Assembly: GCA_040387375.1 (NCBI GenBank)
Contig: JAZKDW010000037.1
Span: forward strand, 1-60,015
Length of the DNA stretch: 60,015 bases
Direction of reading: 5' to 3'
DNA from: JAZKDW01 sp040387375
GTDB taxonomy: Bacteria; Pseudomonadota; Gammaproteobacteria; Burkholderiales; Burkholderiaceae_D
Below are positions 52,603 through 60,015 of this stretch, piece by piece. Numbering within the stretch: the first letter of the stretch is position 1; each line of letters starts with the position of its first letter. The position numbers and the translations under genes were made by a program. Below the pieces are notes generated by a model. That model searched no databases. It saw only the letters and a list, made by a program, of their open reading frames with translations, and had not been told where the DNA came from.

Positions 52603-54897
52603 TCAGCCGTTCAGACGCGGCGCAACCTTATCCAGCTTCGCAATACTCAGGTCCAGCAGCTTCATCCCGTGCCGGCCGAAATTGATGTTGGCGCGCGCAT
52701 TGCTGCCGCCGCCTTCGATATTGACGATCACCCCTTCACCGAATTTTTGATGGAACACTGTCTCGCCTATCCGCCAGCCGAGTTCCTTGCCGCCAAAGCT
52801 CTGCGCAATCGTGTTGGCGCCTGACTGCGGCGCATCGTCCCACGCCGATTTTTTGTGGGTAGCGAACCAGTGATGCTGGACTTTTGGCGACAGCCACTTC
52901 AACGAGCCTTCCGGCAACTCATCGAAAAAGCGCGATTTCATGTTGTAGCGGGTCTGGCCATGCAACATCCGGGTTTGCGAAAAACTCATGTACAGGCGCT
53001 TCTTGGCACGTGTGATCGCGACATACATCAGACGCCGCTCCTCCTCGACACCGCCCTCTTCCTTGGCGCTGTTCTCATGCGGCACCAGCCCTTCTTCCAT
53101 GCCGGTGATGAACACGGCATCGAATTCCAGTCCCTTGGCCGAATGCACGGTCATCAGCTGCATCGCATCCTGCCCGGCCTGCGCCTGGTTGTCACCCGCC
53201 TCGAGCGACGCGTGCGACAGGAACGCCGACAGCGGCGACATCACCTGAGGTAATGGCGCATCGGCATCGAGTATTTCGATGCCCTCTTCCGTGGTGATCG
53301 CGGCGCCGGCGGGCGCCTGCGTTTTCGGCCCGAGCAGCGCCGGCGCATCCATGCCGAATCCTTCCTCGGACACGAACAGGGTTGCCGCACTGACCAGCTG
53401 CTCCAGGTTTTCGATGCGATCGGCGCCTTCCTTTTCATTGCCATAATGCGCGATCAGCTTGCTCGTTTCCAGCACGATGCCCACCATTTCCGGCAGCGGC
53501 AGATGCTGGGTTTCGAAACGTGCGCCTTCGATCAGCTTGACGAATGCACCGAGCGAGGTTCCGGATTTTCCGGCGACATAAGGCACTGCGGCATAAAGGG
53601 AAATGCCGTATTGCCGCGCCGCGTCCTGCAATTGTTCGATCGAGCGTGCGCCTATGCCGCGTGTGGGAAAATTCACCACACGCAGGAAGGCGGAATCGTT
53701 GTGCGGGTTATCCATCAGCTGCAGGTAAGCAATCGCATGCTTGACCTCGGCGCGTTCGAAAAACCGCTGGCCGCCATACACCCGGTATGGGATGCCGGCT
53801 GAAAACAGCGCATGCTCGATCACACGCGACTGCGCATTGGAGCGGTACAGCACGGCGATTTCACTGCGCGCCGCGCCTTCCGCGATCAGGCTTTTCGACT
53901 CTTCGATGATCCATTGCGCCTCTTGCAGGTCGCTGCTGGCTTCATAGATGCGCACCGGTTCGCCGTGTCCGGCATCGGTGCGCAGGTTCTTGCCGAGCCG
54001 TTTGCTGTTATTGGCGATCAGTGTATTGGCGGTATCGAGGATATGGCCGTGCGAGCGGTAGTTCTGCTCCAGCTTGATCAGGTTCTCGACCTTGAACTCG
54101 CGTTCGAACGCCGCCATATTGCCGACGTTGGCGCCGCGGAATGCATAGATGCTCTGATCGTCGTCGCCGACGGCAAACACCGCGCCGTGCTGACCGGCCA
54201 TCAGCTTGAGCCAGTTGTACTGCAGGTTATTGGTATCCTGGAACTCGTCGACCAGGATGTGTTTGAAACGTGCCTGGTAGTGCTCGCGCAATGGTTGATT
54301 GCGGCTCAGCAGTTCATAGGTGCGCAATAACAATTCGGCAAAATCGACCACACCTTCGCGCTGGCATTGATTGTCATACGCGTCGTACAGTTCGACGAAC
54401 TTGCGATTGTAGTCGTCGTTCGCTTCCACATCTTTTGCACGCAAACCTTGGTCTTTGGCGCCGTTGATGAAGTACATCAGATTGCGCGCCGGATATTTTT
54501 CATCATCGACGTTAAGCGATTTCAACAGCCGCTTGATCGCCGACAGCTGGTCCTGGGAATCGAGGATCTGGAAGGTCTGCGGCAGCGCCGCATCACGATA
54601 ATGCGCACGCAGCAAGCGGTTGCAGAGACCGTGAAAGGTGCCGATCCACATGCCGCGTGTATTGATCGGCAACATCGCCGACAGGCGCGACATCATTTCC
54701 TTCGCCGCCTTGTTGGTAAAAGTGACTGCCAGCAAACCCGCTGGCGACACCTGGCCAGTCTGGATCAGCCATGCAATGCGTGTGGTCAATACGCGCGTCT
54801 TGCCGGAACCGGCGCCCGCAAGAATCAGCGCAGGCTGGGCAGGCAGGGTAACGGCGGCGAGTTGTTCTGGATTGAGGTTGTGAAGAAGATTTTGCAT
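52603..54897 (-). CDS. uvrD: DNA helicase II (UvrD/Rep family)
   Basis: A 764-residue SF1A helicase for mismatch and nucleotide-excision repair. It starts LLHNLNPEQLAAVTLP and has Walker A AGAGSGKTRVL near residue 30, DEFQDTNNLQYNW, GDDDQSIYAFRGA, LEQNYRSH and TVHSAKGLEFDAVF. The C-terminal part ends with the Tudor-like GETVFHQKFGEGVI region typical of UvrD. It converges head-on with the BPSS1780-type gene with no gap. Confidence 0.95.
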   Translation of the reverse strand: MQNLLHNLNPEQLAAVTLPAQPALILAGAGSGKTRVLTTRIAWLIQTGQVSPAGLLAVTFTNKAAKEMMSRLSAMLPINTRGMWIGTFHGLCNRLLRAHYRDAALPQTFQILDSQDQLSAIKRLLKSLNVDDEKYPARNLMYFINGAKDQGLRAKDVEANDDYNRKFVELYDAYDNQCQREGVVDFAELLLRTYELLSRNQPLREHYQARFKHILVDEFQDTNNLQYNWLKLMAGQHGAVFAVGDDDQSIYAFRGANVGNMAAFEREFKVENLIKLEQNYRSHGHILDTANTLIANNSKRLGKNLRTDAGHGEPVRIYEASSDLQEAQWIIEESKSLIAEGAARSEIAVLYRSNAQSRVIEHALFSAGIPYRVYGGQRFFERAEVKHAIAYLQLMDNPHNDSAFLRVVNFPTRGIGARSIEQLQDAARQYGISLYAAVPYVAGKSGTSLGAFVKLIEGARFETQHLPLPEMVGIVLETSKLIAHYGNEKEGADRIENLEQLVSAATLFVSEEGFGMDAPALLGPKTQAPAGAAITTEEGIEILDADAPLPQVMSPLSAFLSHASLEAGDNQAQAGQDAMQLMTVHSAKGLEFDAVFITGMEEGLVPHENSAKEEGGVEEERRLMYVAITRAKKRLYMSFSQTRMLHGQTRYNMKSRFFDELPEGSLKWLSPKVQHHWFATHKKSAWDDAPQSGANTIAQSFGGKELGWRIGETVFHQKFGEGVIVNIEGGGSNARANINFGRHGMKLLDLSIAKLDKVAPRLNG

Positions 54898-55038
54898 CTC
54901 AGGATTATAGTCCGGGACAGGGGTGCAATCGAGCCAGTTATCCTGTATGGGGTTTTGCAGGGCTGCTTGAGGGTAATCATGACGCGTTGCGCATGCTCAG
55001 TTTAGTTTAAAAGCGATACACATTGATCCGAGCTGATT

Positions 55039-55749
55039 TTGCCTGTCCTCCTTATTGATCCGGATTACATCACCATTACCATCCATCTGGTTGCGGCGAT
55101 CATTGCCGGTGGCGTGATCGGCCTCGAGCGCAGTTTCCATGGCCGCCCGGCAGGTTTTCGCACCCATACGCTGGTGTGCCTGTCATCGGCGGTGCTGATG
55201 CTGGTCACGCTGTACCAGTCGAAATGGCTGCCCGCAACCAACGCCGATGCGATCCTGCAAACCGATCCGACCCGCATGGCGCAGGGCATCATGACCGGCA
55301 TTGGTTTTCTCGGCGCCGGAGTGATTTACAAGGAAGGTTTCAGCGTGCGTGGCCTGACCACCGCCGCGTCGATCTGGATCACGGCGGCGATCGGCATCCT
55401 GATCGGCATCGGGTTTTATTTCCCGGCCTTGCTGTCGAGCGTGCTGGCGCTGGGGATCCTGTCCGTTTTCCGCCGCATCGAAGCGCGAATGCCGACGCAA
55501 TCCTACGCCCACTATTCAATCAGCTTCGACCGTGCCGATACGATGCCGGAGAACCAGTTGCGCGCAATGCTGGCAGGGCATGGTTTTACCGTGGCAAACA
55601 TGGGATACCAGGTGAACCACGGCGGACAGCGTTTTGAATACGAGATGGTGATCCGTACCGACAACATCGACAATACCGCGCAGCTGGCCGACGCGTTGCG
55701 CCGCCACGGGCAAGTACGCGAATTCCGCATCTCGCCGGCCAGCGGCTAA
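55039..55749 (+). CDS. MgtC/SapB-family protein
   Basis: A 236-residue membrane protein. The N-terminal half (to about residue 145) has five helices with the family signatures GGVIGLERSFHGRPAGFRTH and GIGFLGAGVIYKEG followed by VRGLTTAASIW. The C-terminal cytoplasmic part resembles the ACT-like domain of MgtC. Family members affect magnesium homeostasis and ATP-synthase activity; the role here is unknown. The start appears to be TTG at 55039; no ATG fits the conserved N-terminus. Confidence 0.87.
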   Translation: MPVLLIDPDYITITIHLVAAIIAGGVIGLERSFHGRPAGFRTHTLVCLSSAVLMLVTLYQSKWLPATNADAILQTDPTRMAQGIMTGIGFLGAGVIYKEGFSVRGLTTAASIWITAAIGILIGIGFYFPALLSSVLALGILSVFRRIEARMPTQSYAHYSISFDRADTMPENQLRAMLAGHGFTVANMGYQVNHGGQRFEYEMVIRTDNIDNTAQLADALRRHGQVREFRISPASG

Positions 55750-55816
55750 GGTCGACTTTATCCATTCAGGTCGCATGAAAAAACGAATCGATCAAGTCGG
55801 CGTTGTGAGGAGTCGT

Positions 55817-55939
55817 CGTGAGGCACGCTCAGCCTGGATTCCCGCCTGCGCGGGAATGACGGTGGTAAAAGTGGAGGTCGTCTCAATTACTACCGTCATT
55901 CCCGCGAAAGCGGGAATCCAGACTGAGCTTGCCTCACGA
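55817..55939. repeat. Long inverted repeat built on ATTCCCGC...GCGGGAAT units
   Basis: Two 48-base arms (55817-55864 and 55892-55939) match inversely with about five mismatches around a 27-base centre. Each arm contains the short palindrome GGATTCCCGC...GCGGGAATGACGG seen in many proteobacterial dispersed repeats, and both outer ends carry CGTGAGGCA/TGCCTCACG. It lies between the convergent MgtC-like and thiE genes and may stop both transcripts. Confidence 0.88.
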
Positions 55940-55982
55940 TGCCTTCATTCCGACCGCTTGACCGATACGCCCAGCTTAACGT

Positions 55983-56594
55983 TCACCCTTCGAACAGCGA
56001 ACCAAATCCGCGTGCCGCCGCCTCGGGATCGTCGGCCAGGTAAACGCTGCTGATCGCCGCGACCATGTCAGCACCGGCAACAACCAGCACCGCGGAATTT
56101 TCCTGCGTCATGCCGCCGATGACCACGCTCGGCAACGGAATGTCCTGCTTCGATTGTGTGATGATGTAAGGTGACGTCGTCACCGGATATTTTTTCACGC
56201 GCGATGGATAAAATCCGCCATAAGCAACATAGCTGGCGCCGGCCGCATGCGCACTGTGCGCCAGCTGCAGGTCGCCGTAACAGGAGGCGCCGACAATCTT
56301 CGCCGGACCCACTGCCGCGCGCACCTGCGCCACCGAAACATCGGTGCCGCCGACATGCACGCCGTCCGCATCCAGCGCCAGGCAAAGATCGACATGGTCG
56401 TTGATGATGAAAGGCCGCTGATACCGGCGGCACAAGGCCAGCAGGCCGGCCGCCTGCTCCTGGCGCAACGCAGGACTCGCGTTTTTATGGCGGTACTGCA
56501 CCAGCGCAGCGCCGCCACGCAAGGCTTGCTCGGTTACCTGCAGCAGCTTTTGTGTATCGTCCCAGTCGGGCGTGACAATATAAAGACCCTTCAT
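55983..56594 (-). CDS. thiE: Thiamine-phosphate synthase
   Basis: ThiE joins the pyrimidine (HMP-PP) and thiazole phosphates to give thiamine phosphate. The 203-residue TIM-barrel protein has LVQYRHKNAS, INDHVDLCLALDADGVHVGG, the VGASCYGD loop and YVAYGGFYPS, with GGMTQEN near the end. I chose MKGLYIVTPDWDD at 56594; the longer frame overlaps thiG. It is the last gene of thiC-thiS-thiG-thiE. Confidence 0.94.
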   Translation of the reverse strand: MKGLYIVTPDWDDTQKLLQVTEQALRGGAALVQYRHKNASPALRQEQAAGLLALCRRYQRPFIINDHVDLCLALDADGVHVGGTDVSVAQVRAAVGPAKIVGASCYGDLQLAHSAHAAGASYVAYGGFYPSRVKKYPVTTSPYIITQSKQDIPLPSVVIGGMTQENSAVLVVAGADMVAAISSVYLADDPEAAARGFGSLFEG

Positions 56595-56628
56595 GTTTTT
56601 CTCCGGCTCGGGTTGGATCGAGGCGCCG

Positions 56629-57441
56629 TCAGACGACACGTCCGGCCATCGGTGACGACGGCGCGGCGGCGAAGCGTTTTGGAATACGTCCGGCCAGATA
56701 CGCGTGGCGCCCCGCTTCGACCGCCAGCCGCATCGCATGCGCCATGCGGATCGGATCGCGCGCGCCGGCAATTGCGGTATTCATCAGCACACCATCGCAG
56801 CCCAGTTCCATCGCAATCGCGGCATCGGATGCGGTGCCGACGCCGGCGTCGACCAGCACCGGCACCTTGGCCTGCTCGATGATCAGCGACAGGTTCCACG
56901 GATTCAGGATGCCCATGCCCGAGCCAATCAGCGATGCCAGCGGCATCACCGCGACACAGCCGATTTCTTCCAGCATCCTGGCCTGGATCGGATCGTCGCT
57001 GCAATACACCATGACGTCGAAACCATCCTTGACCAGTGTCTCGGCAGCCTTGAGCGTTTCCGGCATATTGGGGAACAGCGTTTTTTCGTCGCCCAGCACT
57101 TCGAGCTTGACCAGCTTGTGGCCGTTCAACAATTCGCGCGCCAGCTGCAGCGTGTATACCGCGTCGGCGGCGTTGTAGCAGCCGGCGGTGTTGGGCAACA
57201 GCGTGAAATGCGACGGCGGCAGCACATCGAGCAGGCTCGGTGCGTTCGGGTCCTGGCCGATGTTGACGCGGCGAATTGCCACCGTCACGATTTCCGCGCC
57301 GCTGGCGTCGGACGCGGCACGCGTCTCGTCGAGGTCACGATATTTTCCGGTCCCCACCAGCAGGCGTGAACGGTAGGTTTTGCCGGCTATGGTCAGGCCG
57401 TCTCGCGCTGACATGTCTACCGGACGATCATCAAGCTTCAT
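56629..57441 (-). CDS. thiG: Thiazole synthase
   Basis: ThiG forms the thiazole ring of thiamine from deoxyxylulose phosphate, dehydroglycine and ThiS-thiocarboxylate. The 270-residue barrel has LLVGTGKY, the Schiff-base lysine in LVKLEVLGDEKTLFP, and VPVLVDAGVGTASDAAIAMELGCD-type phosphate loops (seen as DAGVGTASDAA). I prefer the ATG at 57441, which has GGAG six bases upstream, over 57453. Its substrate deoxyxylulose phosphate is the Dxs product (39.9 kb). Confidence 0.95.
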   Translation of the reverse strand: MKLDDRPVDMSARDGLTIAGKTYRSRLLVGTGKYRDLDETRAASDASGAEIVTVAIRRVNIGQDPNAPSLLDVLPPSHFTLLPNTAGCYNAADAVYTLQLARELLNGHKLVKLEVLGDEKTLFPNMPETLKAAETLVKDGFDVMVYCSDDPIQARMLEEIGCVAVMPLASLIGSGMGILNPWNLSLIIEQAKVPVLVDAGVGTASDAAIAMELGCDGVLMNTAIAGARDPIRMAHAMRLAVEAGRHAYLAGRIPKRFAAAPSSPMAGRVV

Positions 57442-57470
57442 TTGATTCTCCATTCAATTCATTACGATCA

Positions 57471-57671
57471 TCAGCCGCCGCCAATGGCGCGCACGATATC
57501 GACGCGATCGCGCGGCTGCAGCACCCGCTGCGGCCACAACTGGCGCGGCACCACTTCACGATTGACCGCGATCGCCAGCGACTTGCCCGATAATTCCAGC
57601 GCGGCGATCAAGTCTTGCAGACTCTGGTTTTCCGTGACGCGGTGCGGCGCCCCGTTCAGTTCTATTTCCAT
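57471..57671 (-). CDS. thiS: Sulfur carrier protein ThiS
   Basis: A 66-residue ubiquitin-like carrier that brings sulfur to ThiG as a C-terminal thiocarboxylate. It ends in the required Gly-Gly, here GGG. It starts MEIELNGAPHRV and has the usual RDRVDIVRAIGGG tail. It begins eight bases after thiC and ends 29 bases before the chosen thiG start. Confidence 0.94.
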   Translation of the reverse strand: MEIELNGAPHRVTENQSLQDLIAALELSGKSLAIAVNREVVPRQLWPQRVLQPRDRVDIVRAIGGG

Positions 57672-57679
57672 GAGCGGCC

Positions 57680-59593
57680 TTACTGCTTTTTGTAGATTTC
57701 CGCGCCGCCCTTGACGAATTCAATCGCCTTGACTTCCATCCCCTGCTTTAATGCCTGGATGTCGGAAATCCCTTGTTTGGCAGCGTAGTCGCGCACTTCC
57801 TGCGTGATCTTCATCGAGCAGAAATGCGGTCCGCACATCGAGCAGAAATGCGCGACCTTGGCGGAATCCTTGGGCAGCGTCTCATCGTGGAATTCACGCG
57901 CCTTGTCCGGGTCGAGACCGATGTTGAACTGGTCTTCCCAGCGGAATTCGAAACGCGCCTTCGACAAGGCATTGTCGCGGATCTGCGCGCCCGGATGCCC
58001 CTTGGCCAGATCGGCTGCGTGGGCGGCGATCTTGTATGTGATGATGCCGTCCTTCACATCGACCTTGTTGGGCAAACCGAGATGTTCCTTCGGTGTCACG
58101 TAACACAGCATCGCCGTGCCATACCAGCCGATCTGCGCGGCGCCGATGCCGGACGTGATGTGGTCATAACCGGGGGCGATATCGGTGGTCAACGGTCCCA
58201 GCGTGTAGAACGGCGCTTCGTGGCACTGCTCCAGCTGCAGGTCCATGTTTTCCTTGATCAGGTGCATCGGCACATGGCCGGGCCCTTCGATCATCACCTG
58301 AACATCGTGTTTCCATGCGACCTGGGTCAGTTCGCCCAGCGTTTTCAGTTCGCCCAGTTGCGCTTCATCGTTGGCGTCGTAGATCGAGCCGGGACGCAAG
58401 CCGTCGCCGAGGCTGAACGAGACGTCGTAGGCTTTCATGATTTCGCAGATATCTTCGAAATGTGTGTAGAGGAAGGATTCCTCATGATGCGCGAGGCACC
58501 ATTTCGCCATGATCGATCCGCCGCGCGAGACGATGCCGGTCAGGCGCGACGCCGTCATCGGCACATAACGCAGCAATACGCCGGCATGGATCGTGAAATA
58601 GTCGACGCCCTGCTCGGCTTGTTCGATCAGCGTGTCGCGGAAGATTTCCCAGGTCAGGTCTTCGGCCTTGCCGTTGACCTTTTCCAGCGCCTGGTAAATC
58701 GGCACCGTGCCAATCGGCACCGGTGAATTGCGGATGATCCATTCGCGCGTTTCGTGGATATGCTTGCCGGTCGACAGGTCCATCACGTTGTCGCCGCCCC
58801 AGCGGATCGCCCAGGTCATCTTCTCGACTTCTTCGCCGATCGACGAGGTGACGGCCGAATTACCGATGTTGGCATTGATCTTCACCAGGAAGTTGCGGCC
58901 GATGATCATCGGCTCGATTTCAGGATGGTTGATGTTGGCGGGGATGATCGCGCGGCCGCGTGCGATTTCGCTGCGCACGAATTCGGGCGTGATTTCCGCC
59001 GGGATCGATGCGCCGAACGATTGGCCCGGATGCTGGCGGCCCATCAGCGCGGCCAGCTTGCTGCCCATCGGGCCGGAGGTTTTCAGTTGCTCCAGGTATT
59101 CCATGCGGCACATGTTTTCGCGGATAGCGACAAATTCCATTTCCGGCGTGATGATGCCCTGGCGCGCGTAATGCATTTGCGACACGTTTTTGCCGGCCAA
59201 CGCACGGCGTGGCTTGCGGTGCAGGTTGAAGCGCAGTTCCGCCAGCTTGGGATCGTTGAGCCGCTCGATGCCGTACTGCGACGACGGGCCAGCCAGTTCC
59301 TCGGTGTCATTACGTTCCAGTATCCATGGCGTGCGCGGCGCGGCCAGGCCGGAACGGATGTCGATCGTGACGCCAGGCTCGGTATACGGACCGGATGTGT
59401 CATAGACATAGATCGGCGGGTTTTTTTCAGCGCCGAACGAGGCCGGCGTGTCGCTTTGGCTGATGCGGCGCATCGGCACCCTGATATCGGGGCGCGAGCC
59501 TTCAATGTAGATCTTGCTGGAATTCGGCAGCGGCTGAATGGCGGCCTCGTCGACTTGCGCGGTGGAGGCGTGGAATTGCTGGGGTGCGTTCAT
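57680..59593 (-). CDS. thiC: Phosphomethylpyrimidine synthase
   Basis: ThiC rearranges aminoimidazole ribotide to the thiamine pyrimidine in a radical-SAM reaction. The 637-residue protein has the C-terminal iron-sulfur motif CSMCGPHFC (CxxC-x4-C), and core stretches EGPGHVPMHLI and GPLTTDIAPGYDHITSGIGAA. I chose MNAPQQFHAS at 59593; the frame extends upstream into the riboswitch. It is the first gene of the operon and is controlled by the TPP riboswitch just before it. Confidence 0.96.
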   Translation of the reverse strand: MNAPQQFHASTAQVDEAAIQPLPNSSKIYIEGSRPDIRVPMRRISQSDTPASFGAEKNPPIYVYDTSGPYTEPGVTIDIRSGLAAPRTPWILERNDTEELAGPSSQYGIERLNDPKLAELRFNLHRKPRRALAGKNVSQMHYARQGIITPEMEFVAIRENMCRMEYLEQLKTSGPMGSKLAALMGRQHPGQSFGASIPAEITPEFVRSEIARGRAIIPANINHPEIEPMIIGRNFLVKINANIGNSAVTSSIGEEVEKMTWAIRWGGDNVMDLSTGKHIHETREWIIRNSPVPIGTVPIYQALEKVNGKAEDLTWEIFRDTLIEQAEQGVDYFTIHAGVLLRYVPMTASRLTGIVSRGGSIMAKWCLAHHEESFLYTHFEDICEIMKAYDVSFSLGDGLRPGSIYDANDEAQLGELKTLGELTQVAWKHDVQVMIEGPGHVPMHLIKENMDLQLEQCHEAPFYTLGPLTTDIAPGYDHITSGIGAAQIGWYGTAMLCYVTPKEHLGLPNKVDVKDGIITYKIAAHAADLAKGHPGAQIRDNALSKARFEFRWEDQFNIGLDPDKAREFHDETLPKDSAKVAHFCSMCGPHFCSMKITQEVRDYAAKQGISDIQALKQGMEVKAIEFVKGGAEIYKKQ

Positions 59594-59650
59594 GGTGTTC
59601 CTTTGCTTGTCAAAAAGCGAAGGAACGTCGGAAAACGGGCTTGCGTTCCG

Positions 59651-59745
59651 ATAGCTTCCCTTCGCTGGCATTATCCAGATCAGGTTCGAGGGTCTTTCTC
59701 ACCCGGCTGCCGAAAAACACCTTGGCAGCCAGGACCCCTAGCATT
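59651..59745 (-). promoter_or_regulatory. TPP riboswitch (Thi box)
   Basis: Read on the minus strand, the element has TAGGGGTCC, a hairpin with perfect seven-base arms GGCTGCC/GGCAGCC (the variable P3 region), GGGTGAGA, GACCC, the nearly invariant GAACCTGATCTGGATAATG and CCAGCGAAGGGAAGC. These are the conserved pyrimidine- and diphosphate-sensing parts of the thiamine pyrophosphate aptamer; GTGAGA replaces the commoner CTGAGA. It ends about 58 bases before the thiC ATG, so control of initiation or early termination of thiCSGE by thiamine pyrophosphate is expected. Confidence 0.95.
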
Positions 59746-59830
59746 ACATAACTGAATTATACGCCGATGATTCGCAAGTCAGTGGGCGCGTCGCCTATAA
59801 TGTGAGGTTTCGCAAAAACCAAGTCAAATC

Positions 59831-60015
59831 ATGGAATTAGCCAAGTCTTTCGAGCCCGCCGACATTGAAAAATACTGGCGCACGGAATGGGAAAAACGCG
59901 GGTACTACAAGGCCACTGTCGATGCCGGCAAGCCCGCGTTCAGTATCCAGCTGCCGCCGCCCAATGTGACCGGCACCCTGCACATGGGGCATGCGTTCAA
60001 CCAGACCATCATGGA
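59831..60015 (+). CDS. valS: Valyl-tRNA synthetase, N-terminal fragment cut by window edge
   Basis: Sixty-one codons are visible, starting MELAKSFEPADIEKYWRTEW. The class I ATP-binding HIGH motif is present as HMGH in TGTLHMGHAFNQT, preceded by the ValS-type LPPPNV. It charges tRNA-Val. It diverges from the thiamine operon and its riboswitch. The gene continues past base 60015. Confidence 0.94.
   Translation, partial: MELAKSFEPADIEKYWRTEWEKRGYYKATVDAGKPAFSIQLPPPNVTGTLHMGHAFNQTIM

Overview
The window looks like a chromosomal segment from a betaproteobacterium of the order Burkholderiales, most likely Oxalobacteraceae (Herminiimonas/Janthinobacterium-like). This rests on gene content and order: a BPSS1780-type membrane protein beside thrB and a DUF2782 protein, xseB-ispA-dxs divergent from a Rieske oxygenase, thiC-thiS-thiG-thiE behind a TPP riboswitch, glcD-glcE-glcF, and codons rich in third-position G/C. 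The species assignment is inference. It is mostly core genome: I see no transposase, prophage, rRNA, tRNA or CRISPR array. The accessory content is one toxin-antitoxin module, one unrecognised cysteine-rich protein and several long palindromic repeats.

Layout. 1-2.8 kb: proton-translocating transhydrogenase operon (pntAA, panD, pntAB, pntB partial), with the aspartate decarboxylase gene panD lodged inside it. 3.1-4.7 kb: Nudix hydrolase overlapping mnmA. 4.8-7.2 kb: iron-uptake operon hemP-bfd-tonB-exbB-exbD behind a possible Fur box. 7.3-9.6 kb: peroxiredoxin and a membrane M48 peptidase with a structured leader. 9.6-13.3 kb: Fur box, catecholate-type siderophore receptor, PiuC-like oxygenase and bacterioferritin. 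13.4-16.9 kb: GST, purB, cytochrome c' and cytochrome b561. 17-22.5 kb: queA-tgt-yajC-secD-secF on the minus strand. 22.6-26.7 kb: recG, oxyR, ubiA. 26.8-27.5 kb: orphan protein with a duplicated four-cysteine module. 27.5-31.9 kb: proC/yggS facing away from pilT-pilU-gpx.

31.9-38.3 kb: glycolate oxidase genes glcD-glcE-glcF, a LysR regulator and a second FAD-linked hydroxyacid dehydrogenase. 38.4-39.9 kb: cobalamin adenosyltransferase and a prlF-yhaV toxin-antitoxin pair with a perfect 18-bp inverted repeat upstream. 39.9-43 kb: xseB-ispA-dxs (isoprenoid precursors). 43.3-46.3 kb: Rieske oxygenase, DMT transporter, mercaptopyruvate sulfurtransferase. 46.3-50.1 kb: repeat element, ZIP transporter, polA. 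50.4-54.9 kb: DUF2782 protein, thrB and BPSS1780-type protein, converging on uvrD. 55-60 kb: MgtC-like protein, palindromic repeat, thiamine operon under a TPP riboswitch, and the start of valS.

Themes. Iron handling and peroxide defence recur: Fur-type sites, TonB system, siderophore receptor, PiuC, Bfd/Bfr, peroxiredoxin, OxyR and glutathione peroxidase. The most unusual items are the duplicated CxxC-x8-C-x4-C protein at 26.8 kb, the 166-bp palindrome that forms the 3' ends of both gpx and glcF, panD inside the pnt operon, the leader of the M48 peptidase gene with a six-codon ORF, and the coupling of gpx to pilU. I did not find a clearly new multi-gene defence or metabolic system.
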